DNA of 64,000 bases from Dyella nitratireducens (GCF_014642835.1 NZ_BMJA01000001.1:1783267-1847266); one strand, 5' to 3'; shown: positions 1 through 8,662, numbered from the stretch's first letter. Numbers and translations: made by a program. Notes: generated from the sequence alone by a model not told the origin.

Positions 1-1282
1 GCCGTGCCTTTTCGTGAAAATACAGCGCGGACACCAGCGTGATCACCATGCCGATACTCGACAGCGTCATCAGCGTATCGGCATAGAACGATGCCCATGA
101 AAGATGCATGCCGCCGAATTCCTTCACCAGAATCACCAGCACGCTGCCCATGTAGCCGCTGCTGTCGGCGATATACATCACGAAGCCCACGTTGGCGGTC
201 ACCCGGAACGTCGCCAGCATGCGCTCGAAGAACGTGGCGTTGTACGGCACGTAAGCGAGATAGAGGCCGAAGCCGCTGAAGCCAACCCAGGCCAGCGGAT
301 CGATCATGCCGTGGCGATGCAGCCAGGTGCTGAACACGGCGATGGCAAAACCGCTGAAAATCAGTACATGATTGAGCATCAACGCCTTGAGGTTGTCGCG
401 CACGACCATCGTAAGCGCGGTAATGATCAGCACGGCAATGGCAATCGGTACTTCGGTCTCGGTGAACACGGAAGCATCGCCGCCACGACCAAGATCGCTC
501 CAGATTTCCACGGCAAAGTTGTCGCGGAAATCGCGCGTTACCGTCAGTGCGACATAGGCCATCACGATCATCGCAATGCCGGCCAGGAAGCGGGAAAGAA
601 ACGCACGGCGTGTGGAGGCATCCATCGGCATGCGCACGCTGCGAGCGGCAATGTCCGCCGCATCGGGAGCAGGAAGGTGTTCGAGTATCCACGTACCCAG
701 ATACAACGGCGGTACGAATAAAAGCCCCGTGACAAACGGCATCCAGAATTCGGTGACGTGCCAACGTACCATCAGCCACACGCCCACCGTCTTCACCACG
801 CCCGATCCGACGATAAAGCTGGCGCACATGCACGCGCCCATCAGCTCGGTGCCACGGCGCCCTTCCAGATACCCGAAGACGACACCCCACACCATGCCCA
901 ACGGCAGGCCGTTGAGGAAAAGAAACGGGATATTCCATGGTGCGGGAATCAGCGCGAAACCGAGCAGAGCAATCCACGAAAATCCAATCAATCCTGCCAG
1001 CGTGTGGGCGCGGCGATGGCGCTGGATTTCCGCAATCCAGGTGATGCCGCGCACTTTGCTCAGCATGTAGCCCATCACCTGCGCGATCACCAGCCACACT
1101 TTGTAGTCGATACCAGCCAGGTGCATGCCGTCGAACGAGGCCGCGGTGAAGGGTTTGCGAAAGGCATACATCGACGCATAAGCGATGAACGCAGCGCCGC
1201 CAGCCAGCAGATTGATCGCCATGGGATGGCGGATGCGCGATGGAAACGACACGAAATCTACCCGACTGGTGGCCACAACCAT
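1..1282 (-). CDS. MFS-like sugar transporter, DUF5690 family (C-terminus cut by window edge)
   Basis: A long open frame on the minus strand runs from an ATG at 1282 to the window edge without a stop, about 427 residues. It is a polytopic inner-membrane protein: many 20-residue hydrophobic stretches separated by short charged loops. Near the N-terminus it reads AYASMYAFRKPFTAASFDG and then YKVWLVIAQVMGYMLSK, the signature I associate with DUF5690, a branch of the major facilitator superfamily common in Bacteroidetes and Xanthomonadales next to glycoside hydrolase genes. An in-frame TAA lies nine codons upstream of the chosen ATG; a second possible start is the ATG at codon 22. It follows the GH1 beta-glucosidase in the same direction, separated by a REP element, so import or export of a sugar of this locus is likely. 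Substrate unknown. Confidence 0.75.
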   Translation of the reverse strand, partial: MVVATSRVDFVSFPSRIRHPMAINLLAGGAAFIAYASMYAFRKPFTAASFDGMHLAGIDYKVWLVIAQVMGYMLSKVRGITWIAEIQRHRRAHTLAGLIGFSWIALLGFALIPAPWNIPFLFLNGLPLGMVWGVVFGYLEGRRGTELMGACMCASFIVGSGVVKTVGVWLMVRWHVTEFWMPFVTGLLFVPPLYLGTWILEHLPAPDAADIAARSVRMPMDASTRRAFLSRFLAGIAMIVMAYVALTVTRDFRDNFAVEIWSDLGRGGDASVFTETEVPIAIAVLIITALTMVVRDNLKALMLNHVLIFSGFAIAVFSTWLHRHGMIDPLAWVGFSGFGLYLAYVPYNATFFERMLATFRVTANVGFVMYIADSSGYMGSVLVILVKEFGGMHLSWASFYADTLMTLSSIGMVITLVSALYFHEKAR

Positions 1283-1352
1283 GCCGGGCAGGATGATGGG
1301 CAGAGGTTACAGTCGCGTGGCGGCCGCTAACCTGCGGAGCGAGCCTGGTCTA

Positions 1353-1430
1353 GCGTAGGTTGGGGTGCAAACCCCAACGTCGTGGTCTATGCACGCATGG
1401 CAGTGTTGGGGTTTGCACCCCAACCTACGC
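1353..1430. repeat. REPIN-type element (GTAG-headed inverted repeat), copy 1
   Basis: A perfect 26-bp inverted repeat (arms 1353-1378 and 1405-1430) around a 26-bp centre. Each arm carries the head GTAG and is itself a small hairpin, GTTGGGG - TGCAAA - CCCCAAC. This is the form of REP doublets (REPINs/BIMEs) mobilised by RAYT transposases; no RAYT gene is in the window. The right arm contains the TAG stop codon (1425-1427) of the beta-glucosidase gene. A second copy lies at 3956-4032. Confidence 0.85.
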
Positions 1431-2774
1431 GAGCGCCTCGCCGTTGGTCTCGATCACCTTCGCATAAAATTTCGCCGATGCTTTCGGCGTGCGCTTCAGG
1501 CTCGCGTAATCCACGTGATACAAGCCGAAACGCTTGGCAAAGCCCAGCGACCACTCCAGGTTATCCAGCAACGACCAGGCGTAATAGCCTTTGAGGTTCA
1601 CGCCGTTTTCGATGCACTGATGCAAGGCGCGCAGATGTTTGCGCAGATACGCGACGCGTAGCGGGTCCTCCACCACATCGCCCTCTGCTGCCGGCGGATC
1701 GTAGAAGGCTGCGCCGTTTTCGGTGACATACAGCGGCAGGCCGCCGTAGCGATCCTTGAACCACATCAGCGTATCCGTCAGCCCCTGCTCGTAGACCTCC
1801 CAGTCGGTTTCGGTATGCGTGATGTGAGGCTGGCGCACGCGGGAGGCCCGGCACGGATAACCATCATCGTCGTGCTTCACAACCGAGCGCGTGTAGTAGT
1901 TGATACCGACGAAGTCGACCGGCTGCCTGGTGAGCTGGAAATCCTCGGCGGGGAAATCAGGCCATGCGTCGCCAAAGACCTCTTTCAACTCGGGTGGATA
2001 CGAACCCAGCAAAGCGGGATCGGCGAACTGCTCATTCATATAGGCGTGCGCGCGCCGCGTTGCCGCGATGTCCTCCGGCCGCTGCGAAGCCGGGTATTTC
2101 GGCTCAATATTGAACACCACACCGATTTCATGCCGCCCCACGGCACGATACGCCTGAATGCCTGCACCGCTGGCGCGCATCAGGTTATGCGCAGCGATGG
2201 GGGCTTCATATTTGCTGCGATGTCCCGGTGCAAGCGCACCATGCAGATAGCCGCCATCGGTCACAACCCACGGCTCGTTGATGGTGGACCAGCGCTTGAC
2301 GCGATCATCCAGCACTTTGAACATCACGCTGGCGTACTCGGTGAACCAGTGTGCGCTGTCGCGGTTCAACCAGCCGCCGCGATCGTCGAGCGCGGCTGGC
2401 AAATCCCAATGAAACAGTGTGACGTTCGGATCGATGTCGTTTTCCAGTAGCTCGTCGACCAAGCGGGAGTAGAAATCCAGCCCTTGCTGATTCACGCGCC
2501 CGGTACCTTCGGGCAACACGCGCGCCCACGCCACGCTGAAGCGGTAGCCATGCAAACCCAATGCACGCATCAGCCGCACGTCATCCTTGTACCTGCGGTA
2601 GTGATCGCAAGCCACGTCGCCGTGATCGCCGTTAGCCATCATGCCTGGCGTGTGCGCGAAGCGCTGCCAGATGCTGGGGCCTGCGCCATCGGCCAAGGGC
2701 GAACCTTCGATCTGGTAGGCCGACGTGGCAGCGCCCCAAATGAAGCCGTCCGGGAAGCGATAGCTACGGGTCAT
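1425..2774 (-). CDS. beta-glucosidase, glycoside hydrolase family 1
   Basis: A 449-residue retaining beta-glycosidase of family GH1, the usual length. It hydrolyses terminal beta-linked glucose from cellobiose, sophorose or similar disaccharides. The N-terminal FIWGAATSAYQIEG block, the acid/base motif TINEPW (Glu167) and the nucleophile motif YVTENGAAFYDP (Glu352) are all intact. No signal peptide is visible, so the enzyme is cytoplasmic and would act on imported oligosaccharides. The start ATG at 2774 lies 95 bp from the divergent ABC-transporter ATPase gene, with a LacI-type palindrome between them. The stop codon is provided by the flanking REP element. Exact linkage specificity cannot be read from the sequence. 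Confidence 0.95.
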   Translation of the reverse strand: MTRSYRFPDGFIWGAATSAYQIEGSPLADGAGPSIWQRFAHTPGMMANGDHGDVACDHYRRYKDDVRLMRALGLHGYRFSVAWARVLPEGTGRVNQQGLDFYSRLVDELLENDIDPNVTLFHWDLPAALDDRGGWLNRDSAHWFTEYASVMFKVLDDRVKRWSTINEPWVVTDGGYLHGALAPGHRSKYEAPIAAHNLMRASGAGIQAYRAVGRHEIGVVFNIEPKYPASQRPEDIAATRRAHAYMNEQFADPALLGSYPPELKEVFGDAWPDFPAEDFQLTRQPVDFVGINYYTRSVVKHDDDGYPCRASRVRQPHITHTETDWEVYEQGLTDTLMWFKDRYGGLPLYVTENGAAFYDPPAAEGDVVEDPLRVAYLRKHLRALHQCIENGVNLKGYYAWSLLDNLEWSLGFAKRFGLYHVDYASLKRTPKASAKFYAKVIETNGEALA

Positions 2775-2809
2775 GATGCGAAACTCTCCATGCCGCAGTG
2801 CGGCTTGAT

Positions 2810-2821
2810 GTAATCGATTAC
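2810..2821. promoter_or_regulatory. candidate LacI-family operator between bgl and ABC ATPase gene
   Basis: Perfect 12-bp palindrome GTAATCGATTAC in the 95-bp region between two divergent genes. It has the central CG typical of LacI/PurR-family operators and resembles GTAAACGTTTTC upstream of the lacI-type gene of this locus (12934-12945). Assignment to that regulator is an inference. Confidence 0.5.
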
Positions 2822-2869
2822 GCAGGGAGAATAGCCCAACGCTGCATGCGCATGGGGCAATACATCTCG

Positions 2870-3961
2870 ATGGCGACGGTCAGTCTTGAGCAGATCCGCA
2901 AGGTCTATCCCAACGGCCACGTCGGCGTCGACGATGCCAGCTTCGAGATCGCCAATGGCGAACTGCTGGTGCTGGTCGGCCCTTCCGGCTGCGGCAAGAC
3001 CACGTTGCTGAGAATGATCGCCGGGCTGGAGTCGATCTCTTCCGGCACGCTGCGTATCGATGGACGCATCGTCAACGACGTTGCGCCGAAAGATCGCGAC
3101 ATCGCCATGGTGTTCCAGAACTACGCGCTCTATCCGCATATGACGGTGGCGCAGAATCTCGGCTTTGGCCTGCAGCTGCGCGGCAAGCCCAAGGACGACA
3201 TCGAGCGCCGCGTGCGCGAGGCAGCGCATCTGCTTGAATTGGAGCATCGCCTGGATGCGAAGCCAGCCGCGCTTTCCGGCGGCCAGCGCCAGCGTGTGGC
3301 ATTGGGGCGTGCGCTGGTGCGCGAGCCGAAGGTGTTTCTGCTCGACGAACCGCTGTCCAATCTCGATGCCAGGTTGCGCCTGACGATGCGCGTGGAAATT
3401 GCGCGGCTGCATCGCCGCCTGGGCACCACCACCATCTATGTCACGCATGATCAGGTGGAAGCGATGACGCTGGGTGAGCGCATTGTGGTGCTGGATGGCG
3501 GCAGGATTCAGCAGATTGATACGCCGATGCGCTTGTATGACAAACCCGTCAATCTGTTCGTGGCAGGTTTTCTTGGTTCGCCGGCGATGAATCTGCTGCG
3601 CGGCAAGCTGCATCGCGAGCATGGCTGGCAGTTGGTCATGCCGCATGCTGTTTTGCCGCTGGGGGAATTGCCTGCGCAGGCTACAGCGCTGGAGGCATGG
3701 TGCGACCGCGAGATCGTGCTTGGTGTACGTCCGGAAGATTTGCAGCCTGTCGTGGCGCAGGCGGGCGCGCTTGCAGCGACGCTTGAAGTGATCGAGCCGG
3801 TGGGCAACGAGGTGTTTCTCAACCTGCGCTTCGGCGACAAGGCGATCGTCTCGCGCGTACCGCCGCAGCAATTGCCGGCGCCGTGTAGTTCGCTGCATTT
3901 GGGTTTCAACGCAGCGCGGTTGCATTTCTTTGATGCGGACAGTGGACTGCGAATCACGTAG
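2870..3961 (+). CDS. carbohydrate ABC transporter ATPase, MalK/UgpC/MsmK type
   Basis: Energises a CUT1-type sugar importer. In 363 residues it shows Walker A GPSGCGKTT (residues 37-45), the signature LSGGQRQRVALGRA, Walker B VFLLDEPLSNLDA, the H-loop VTHD and a C-terminal TOBE-like regulatory domain as in MalK. The frame is open further upstream (ATGs at 2798 and 2852), but homology begins at MATVSLEQIRKVYPNG, so 2870 is preferred; no strong ribosome-binding site helps decide. The gene points towards the two permease genes and is separated from them by a REP element, so the ATPase is transcribed apart from its presumed partners. Its TAG stop (3959-3961) is part of the REP head GTAG. Such ATPases are often shared by several importers. 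Confidence 0.93.
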   Translation: MATVSLEQIRKVYPNGHVGVDDASFEIANGELLVLVGPSGCGKTTLLRMIAGLESISSGTLRIDGRIVNDVAPKDRDIAMVFQNYALYPHMTVAQNLGFGLQLRGKPKDDIERRVREAAHLLELEHRLDAKPAALSGGQRQRVALGRALVREPKVFLLDEPLSNLDARLRLTMRVEIARLHRRLGTTTIYVTHDQVEAMTLGERIVVLDGGRIQQIDTPMRLYDKPVNLFVAGFLGSPAMNLLRGKLHREHGWQLVMPHAVLPLGELPAQATALEAWCDREIVLGVRPEDLQPVVAQAGALAATLEVIEPVGNEVFLNLRFGDKAIVSRVPPQQLPAPCSSLHLGFNAARLHFFDADSGLRIT

Positions 3962-4032
3962 GTTGGGGTGCAAACCCCAACATGGCGCGATGACAGGCAT
4001 GGCGATGTTGGGGTTTGCACCCCAACCTACGT
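3956..4032. repeat. REPIN-type element (GTAG-headed inverted repeat), copy 2
   Basis: Perfect 28-bp inverted repeat (3956-3983 and 4005-4032) around a 21-bp centre, with the same arm sequence as copy 1 (GTAG head, GTTGGGG/CCCCAAC inner hairpin) but a different centre. It fills the gap between the convergent ATPase and permease genes. The TAG stop codon of the ATPase gene is inside the GTAG head. Confidence 0.85.
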
Positions 4033-4056
4033 GGGTATGGTACATGGTGGTACGCA

Positions 4057-4878
4057 TTAGCCTTTCACGCTGCCCAACAGCAGCCCCTCCAGGTAATACC
4101 GTTGCATCGCCAGGAACAGCAGCAATACCGGCAGCACGGTAATCACCGAACCGGCCATCATCAGCTCCGTATCCGTCGCATGCTCGCGAGCCAGTGACGC
4201 CAAGCCCAGCGGCAAGGTGTAGTGGTTCTGCCCGGTAAGCACGATCAATGGCCACATGAAGTCGTTCCATGCGGTCAGAAAGGTATAAATCGCCAGCGTT
4301 ACCATGATCGGCTTGAGCAGCGGCAGCACGATGCGCACGAAGATATGCAGCTCCCCTGCCCCATCCATGCGCGCCGCTTCGAGCAATTCGTCGGGAATGC
4401 CACGGGCATACTGGCGCACCAGGAAGATACCGAATGCACTCGCCATGGCCGGCACGATCACGCCGCCATAGTTGTTCACCAGGCCTAGCGGTTTCAGCAT
4501 CAGGAATAGCGGCAACATCGCCACCTGCGCCGGAATCGCCAGCATGCCGACCACGCTTTTGAATAACGCGTCGCGTCCGGCAAAACGCAGCTTGGCAAAC
4601 GCATAGCCGGCCATCACGTTCAAGGCGAGCGACAGCATGGTAATAGCGGTGGATACCAGCAAGCTATTGAGCAGGTAATGCCCCATACCTGCCCGCAGGA
4701 ACAGTTCCTGGTAGTTGTGCAGCGTGGCATGTGCGGGGAGCAGTGGCGGTGGCAAGGCACTGGCTTCACCCGGCTGCATCAGGGAAACGGACAGCATCCA
4801 CACGATGGGAAACAGCGCGACGACGGTGCCGCCGATCAGCAGACCGTTGATCAAGGCTTTGGCAATGCGCGGCGTCAT
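4057..4878 (-). CDS. carbohydrate ABC transporter permease, MalG-like
   Basis: Second inner-membrane subunit of a CUT1 sugar importer, 273 residues, with about six hydrophobic helices and the EAA loop ELLEAARMDGAGELHIF near the middle, where the ATPase docks. The C-terminal AMQRYYLEGLLLGSVKG is characteristic of MalG-type permeases. The start ATG at 4878 overlaps the stop of the upstream permease by 4 bp (ATGA), which fixes the start and implies translational coupling. The frame stays open far upstream, but that part is only a shadow of the first permease. Last gene of the binding protein-permease-permease unit. Confidence 0.95.
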   Translation of the reverse strand: MTPRIAKALINGLLIGGTVVALFPIVWMLSVSLMQPGEASALPPPLLPAHATLHNYQELFLRAGMGHYLLNSLLVSTAITMLSLALNVMAGYAFAKLRFAGRDALFKSVVGMLAIPAQVAMLPLFLMLKPLGLVNNYGGVIVPAMASAFGIFLVRQYARGIPDELLEAARMDGAGELHIFVRIVLPLLKPIMVTLAIYTFLTAWNDFMWPLIVLTGQNHYTLPLGLASLAREHATDTELMMAGSVITVLPVLLLFLAMQRYYLEGLLLGSVKG

Positions 4879-5753
4879 GCTTGGACTTCCTTGCGTCCCG
4901 CACGCAGCATGAGTTCCGTCACGGCAAACATGATCACGAACAGCAGGAAGGCAATCGCCGAGGCGGAACCCAGGTTCCACCACTTGAAGCCTTCGTTGTA
5001 CATCAGGTACAGCACGCTGACCGTGCTTTGCAGCGGGCCGCCTTCGGTGATCACGTAGGGTTCGGCAAACAACTGGAAATAGCCGGAAACAGTCAGAATG
5101 CCGACCATCAACAAGGTCGGTGCGAGCATCGGCAACGTGATGTGGCGACATTGCCGCCAAGTCGAAGCACCGTCGATACGTGCCGCTTCGTACAGCTCGG
5201 ACGGAATGGCCTGCAGCCCGGCAAGCAGGATGATCATGTTGTAGCCGAAGTTTTTCCACACCGCGAACAGAATGATCGCCGGCATCGCCCAATGCGGATC
5301 GCCCAGCCAATCGACGGGATGGATGCCGATCCCACCCAGCACGTAGTTCAACAAGCCGTATTTGGTGTTGAACACATAGCGCCAAACCACCGCGACCGCG
5401 ACCACCGTCGTCACCACTGGCGCAAACAGTGCCGTGCGGAAAAATGCTTTGCAGCGCGCCAGGGGCGAATGCAGCAGCAAGGCCGCGCACAAGGAAACCA
5501 GCATCGAGAGCGGAACACCCGCCACTACGAAATACACCGTATGTCCCAGTGCTGCCCAGAACAGCGGGCGATGCAGCAGCGCCCAGTAGTTGCTCAAGGC
5601 GACGAAGCGCAGATTATGCAGATCGGCGAGTGCATACAGATCGTAATCCGTCAGGCTCAAAGCGAAAGCGCCGATGACTGGCAACAAGAAGAACACGCCA
5701 AGCACGATGACGGCCGGAGCAAGAAACAACCATGCGGCGTGCTGACGGTTCAT
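4875..5753 (-). CDS. carbohydrate ABC transporter permease, MalF-like
   Basis: First inner-membrane subunit of the sugar importer, 292 residues from the ATG at 5753. It begins with a hydrophobic helix (AAWLFLAPAVIVLGVFFLLP) typical of MalF/UgpA permeases and carries the EAA loop ELYEAARIDGASTWRQC before the last helices. The ATG overlaps the stop codon of the binding-protein gene by 4 bp (ATGA), and its own stop overlaps the second permease in the same way, so the three are translated as a coupled unit. An upstream ATG at 5795 would add 14 residues inside the binding-protein gene and is less likely. Confidence 0.94.
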   Translation of the reverse strand: MNRQHAAWLFLAPAVIVLGVFFLLPVIGAFALSLTDYDLYALADLHNLRFVALSNYWALLHRPLFWAALGHTVYFVVAGVPLSMLVSLCAALLLHSPLARCKAFFRTALFAPVVTTVVAVAVVWRYVFNTKYGLLNYVLGGIGIHPVDWLGDPHWAMPAIILFAVWKNFGYNMIILLAGLQAIPSELYEAARIDGASTWRQCRHITLPMLAPTLLMVGILTVSGYFQLFAEPYVITEGGPLQSTVSVLYLMYNEGFKWWNLGSASAIAFLLFVIMFAVTELMLRAGRKEVQA

Positions 5754-7012
5754 AAGGCCTCGCTCGCTGCATGATGTGCATGGTCGAGCATCCACCGCCG
5801 CTTTTCCAGGATGCGATCGGCACGGCGATCGATTTCGGCGGCAGCCTGGTCGACCGTCAGATCGCCCGCCACGGCTTGCGCCGCAACGAGCTGCATTTCA
5901 TTGACGATCTGTTCCCATTCGGGCACGGGCGGCGTGGGTTTCAACCGTTCCAGTTGCTCGCGAAACGCCTGGACTTTCGGATCATCGCGCAGGCTGCTTT
6001 GATTCCACGAACTTCTACGCGGCGGCATATCACCCAGCAAATCGTAGAAGCGGCCCTGCACCTCCGGACGCGACAAATATTCGATCAGCTTCCAGGCAGC
6101 TTGCTTGTTCCTGGCTTTGCGGAAGATCACCAAGCTGGAACCGCCTGCCACCGATGCACCGGGACCAACCGGCCCCGGCAGTGGCGCTGCGTTCCAATCC
6201 GCTTCTTCCGTGGCAGGAAGACGCTTGCGGAATTCCCCAATGTTCCAGGGACCTGAAAAGTAAAAGCTATACACGCCGCGCCCGAACTCCTCCCACGGAT
6301 TGCCGGCCTCGATGTTGGTGATGGGAGGCGCTTGATGAAGACGGAACGTATCGACGTAGAACGTCAGGGCACGTTTGAAGCCTTGGCTTTCGAAATTGCC
6401 GTAGCGGCCACCGGCGCGCAGCAGGGAATCCGGTTGCTGCAAGGCCAGCGACATCAGTTGTTCGTATTCGTTGGTTGGCAGCAGGATGCCGTATACACCA
6501 CGCTCGGGATGGCTCAGTGCGGCCAGCATGCGTCGCCATTCATTCCAGTCGTGTGGGGGAGCGTCGAAACCGGCAGCTTTCAACAGATCGCTGCGATAGA
6601 ACAGCAGGCGGGTATCGACATACCAAGGCACACCATAGAGCACGCCATCATAGACATTGGTGGACCAGATGCTGGGAAAATAGTCATCGGGACGAACGAT
6701 CGACGAATGCGCCACTCGCGTTTGCAGTGGCTCCAATGCGCCCAACGCCGCCAGCTCCGGCAACCAGGTGTTGCCCAACTGGGTCATGTCCGGTGTGGAA
6801 TCGCCGGCGAAGGCGGTGAGCAGTTTCTGGTGCGCGGCACTTAGCGGCAGTTGTTGTAAAACGACGTGGATGCCGGGGTTTTCGCGCTCGAATTCGGGTA
6901 GGAGCTGGGTGATGGCTTCGCCTTCGCGGCCGATGGTCCAGAAGGTGAGGGTGTGAGGGTCAGTGTGTTGAGAGCACGCTGTTAAAGACGCACAGATCAG
7001 CATCACCAACAT
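5750..7012 (-). CDS. extracellular sugar-binding lipoprotein of ABC transporter
   Basis: Periplasmic solute-binding protein of the CUT1 family (about 420 residues) that delivers a sugar to the two permeases. A lipoprotein signal ends in the lipobox LTAC, followed by HTLTFWTIGREGEAI and the conserved middle and C-terminal blocks (YGVPWYVDTRLLFYRSDLL; WKLIEYLSRPEVQGRFY). The start is uncertain: the ATG at 7012 gives a very short signal lacking a positive charge, while the frame is open to 7177 through a repetitive element. A non-ATG start a few codons upstream of 7012 (around KLWIAAWRAM) would give a better signal peptide. Tightly coupled to the two permease genes. Confidence 0.9.
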   Translation of the reverse strand: MLVMLICASLTACSQHTDPHTLTFWTIGREGEAITQLLPEFERENPGIHVVLQQLPLSAAHQKLLTAFAGDSTPDMTQLGNTWLPELAALGALEPLQTRVAHSSIVRPDDYFPSIWSTNVYDGVLYGVPWYVDTRLLFYRSDLLKAAGFDAPPHDWNEWRRMLAALSHPERGVYGILLPTNEYEQLMSLALQQPDSLLRAGGRYGNFESQGFKRALTFYVDTFRLHQAPPITNIEAGNPWEEFGRGVYSFYFSGPWNIGEFRKRLPATEEADWNAAPLPGPVGPGASVAGGSSLVIFRKARNKQAAWKLIEYLSRPEVQGRFYDLLGDMPPRRSSWNQSSLRDDPKVQAFREQLERLKPTPPVPEWEQIVNEMQLVAAQAVAGDLTVDQAAAEIDRRADRILEKRRWMLDHAHHAASEAL

Positions 7013-7075
7013 GGCACGCCATGCCGCAATCCACAGCTTCCAATCTCCCCTTGGCGTGTGAAAAAACCTCAAGAC

Positions 7076-7155
7076 CGTCATCCCGGCGAACACCGGGGCC
7101 CAGCGACTCTGTTCGCCGATCAAGACACTGGACCTCGGCCTTCGCCGGGGCGACG
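7076..7155. repeat. interspersed imperfect inverted repeat (CGTCATCCCGGCGAA family)
   Basis: An 80-bp palindromic element: CGTCATCCCGGCGAACACCG at the left and an imperfect complement ending CCTTCGCCGGGGCGACG at the right. Elements of this kind are scattered in many proteobacterial genomes and, when read through, give SPRRRP...FAGMT-like peptides. Here it lies upstream of the binding-protein gene and keeps its reading frame open, which can mislead start-site prediction. Confidence 0.7.
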
Positions 7156-7225
7156 AGGGTAAGGCAAGTTTTTTCATAATCTCCCTGGTAAAGGGCGCCA
7201 GGTGGCGATGCTATTTGGTCGCCTG

Positions 7226-8662
7226 CTACAGCCACCCACCGATAAAGCCGGCACGCTGCAGTCCCTTACGGATATACGGATTCTTGCGCATCACCTTCCA
7301 CACGAAGCCACTGCGCCAATTCTCGATCATCAGCACGATCGGCCCCTGGTCGATACCGATTTGCTTGGTTTCGAACCAGCCATTGACGAGATAGCGGCCA
7401 GATTCGGTCGTCACCGCACCGTCGAAACTTGGATTGAACGCATCGACAAAGCCGTACTTATCGTAGACATCGTCGCCATACCGCGCCTTCATTGCCTGCA
7501 GGGCAGGAACCACGATTTCCGGTGCAAACGCGATGGAGCCGGCAGCCGCCGCAGGCGCGATGGTGCCGTCGTCCGAGATGTAGTCGAGTCCGGCACCGCG
7601 CGCCGAATAGCTAAAGAATTGGCGTGTGGTGCCATCGCTCGTTTTCATTTTGAAATCACCGGGACCATCGCAAGCGGTCAAGCCCCAAATGTTTGCGCTG
7701 TAATCCTTCCAGTGCCCGGGATTGGCGATGGCATAGGCACGTTGCGCATAGGTGGCGCGACGCCCGTTTTCAAAATAATCCAGGCCGTGCGTACGGCTCC
7801 ACGCATCACGGATGCCGCGAAAATCGACCCACGATTCACTGAATTGATGACCGAACAGCGGCGCGAAATTGAGAAAGGTTTGTCCATAGAACGTACCCCA
7901 TTGCTTGGGATATGTACTGGCCCATGCCACCCAGGCCTGATCGGAAACTGGATGGGTCGGCGAGCCAAGCGCGAGGATATAAACCAGCTTGCCTTCGTCG
8001 TAGCCCTTCCAGTCCGAATCGATGAACTTGCCGCCGGGCGTCCAGCCCATACTGATCAGTGGTGCACGCGGTTGCATCCAGGTCCAGTCGACGCGACGGT
8101 AGATGTCATCCGCCAGCGCACGGATTTCTTTTTCCTTGGGTGTATCGCGATCGTAGTAGGACTGCGCAAACAACACACCACCCAGCAACAAGGTGGTATC
8201 CACGCTCGATAGTTCGATGGCACGCGTGAAACGCTTGCCGGTGTTCATGTCAAGGAAGTGATAGAAGAAGCCGTGATAGCCGGATGCATCGTCCTCGCTA
8301 TCGTTCTGTGGCGCGTTCGCGAAGAAGTGCAAGGTGGTCAGCGTGCGATCCACCGCTTGCTCGCGCGTGATGTAGCCGCGCTCTGCACCGATACCGTAAG
8401 CGGTCAGGCCAAAACCCACGGATGCAATGCTGGAGAAGGAAGGACCGGGATAATGATCCGGTATCAGCCCGTTGGCAGGATTGGCGCTGTCCCAGAACCA
8501 TTGGAAGGTGCGCTGCTCCAGCTCGGCTACCATCGCCTGTTGCGGCTTGGACAGGGCGTCGAAATCGTCGGTGGCCGTCCGCGCCGGCAAAGTACCGCTG
8601 CCGAACACCAGAGCGGCGAGTAGCACGTTCAACGCAGCGCAGCGGAAAAATCGAGATATCAT
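7226..8662 (-). CDS. secreted glucanase of the GH144 / glucoamylase-like family
   Basis: A 478-residue exported enzyme: hydrophobic signal peptide (about residues 1-28, ending near LPARTA) followed by one all-helical (alpha/alpha)6-type catalytic domain. Blocks such as RTFQWFWDSANPANGLIPDH, SIASVGFGLTAYGIGAERGY and GYHGFFYHFLDMNTGKR match the family annotated as glucoamylase, whose characterised members in GH144 are endo-beta-1,2-glucanases. Periplasmic or outer-membrane location would fit with the TonB receptor upstream and the sugar importer downstream. The assignment to the GH144 family is firm; beta-1,2 specificity is inferred from characterised homologues. A terminator separates it from the upstream receptor gene. 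Confidence 0.85.
   Translation of the reverse strand: MISRFFRCAALNVLLAALVFGSGTLPARTATDDFDALSKPQQAMVAELEQRTFQWFWDSANPANGLIPDHYPGPSFSSIASVGFGLTAYGIGAERGYITREQAVDRTLTTLHFFANAPQNDSEDDASGYHGFFYHFLDMNTGKRFTRAIELSSVDTTLLLGGVLFAQSYYDRDTPKEKEIRALADDIYRRVDWTWMQPRAPLISMGWTPGGKFIDSDWKGYDEGKLVYILALGSPTHPVSDQAWVAWASTYPKQWGTFYGQTFLNFAPLFGHQFSESWVDFRGIRDAWSRTHGLDYFENGRRATYAQRAYAIANPGHWKDYSANIWGLTACDGPGDFKMKTSDGTTRQFFSYSARGAGLDYISDDGTIAPAAAAGSIAFAPEIVVPALQAMKARYGDDVYDKYGFVDAFNPSFDGAVTTESGRYLVNGWFETKQIGIDQGPIVLMIENWRSGFVWKVMRKNPYIRKGLQRAGFIGGWL

Noticed and set aside
1-1330. Several plus-strand open frames (for example 104-721 and 758-1330)
   Set aside because: They are shadows of the minus-strand DUF5690-type transporter, whose translation is a coherent multi-helix membrane protein.
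2771-4270. Long open frame of about 500 codons on the minus strand over the ABC ATPase gene
   Set aside because: It is antisense to a gene with all ABC motifs, and its translation is His/Arg/Gln-rich without any recognisable domain, as expected of a shadow in GC-rich DNA.
4879-5490. N-terminal extension of the second permease by about 200 codons
   Set aside because: The extra part overlaps the first permease in another frame and is not hydrophobic; the coupled ATG at 4878 begins the homology.
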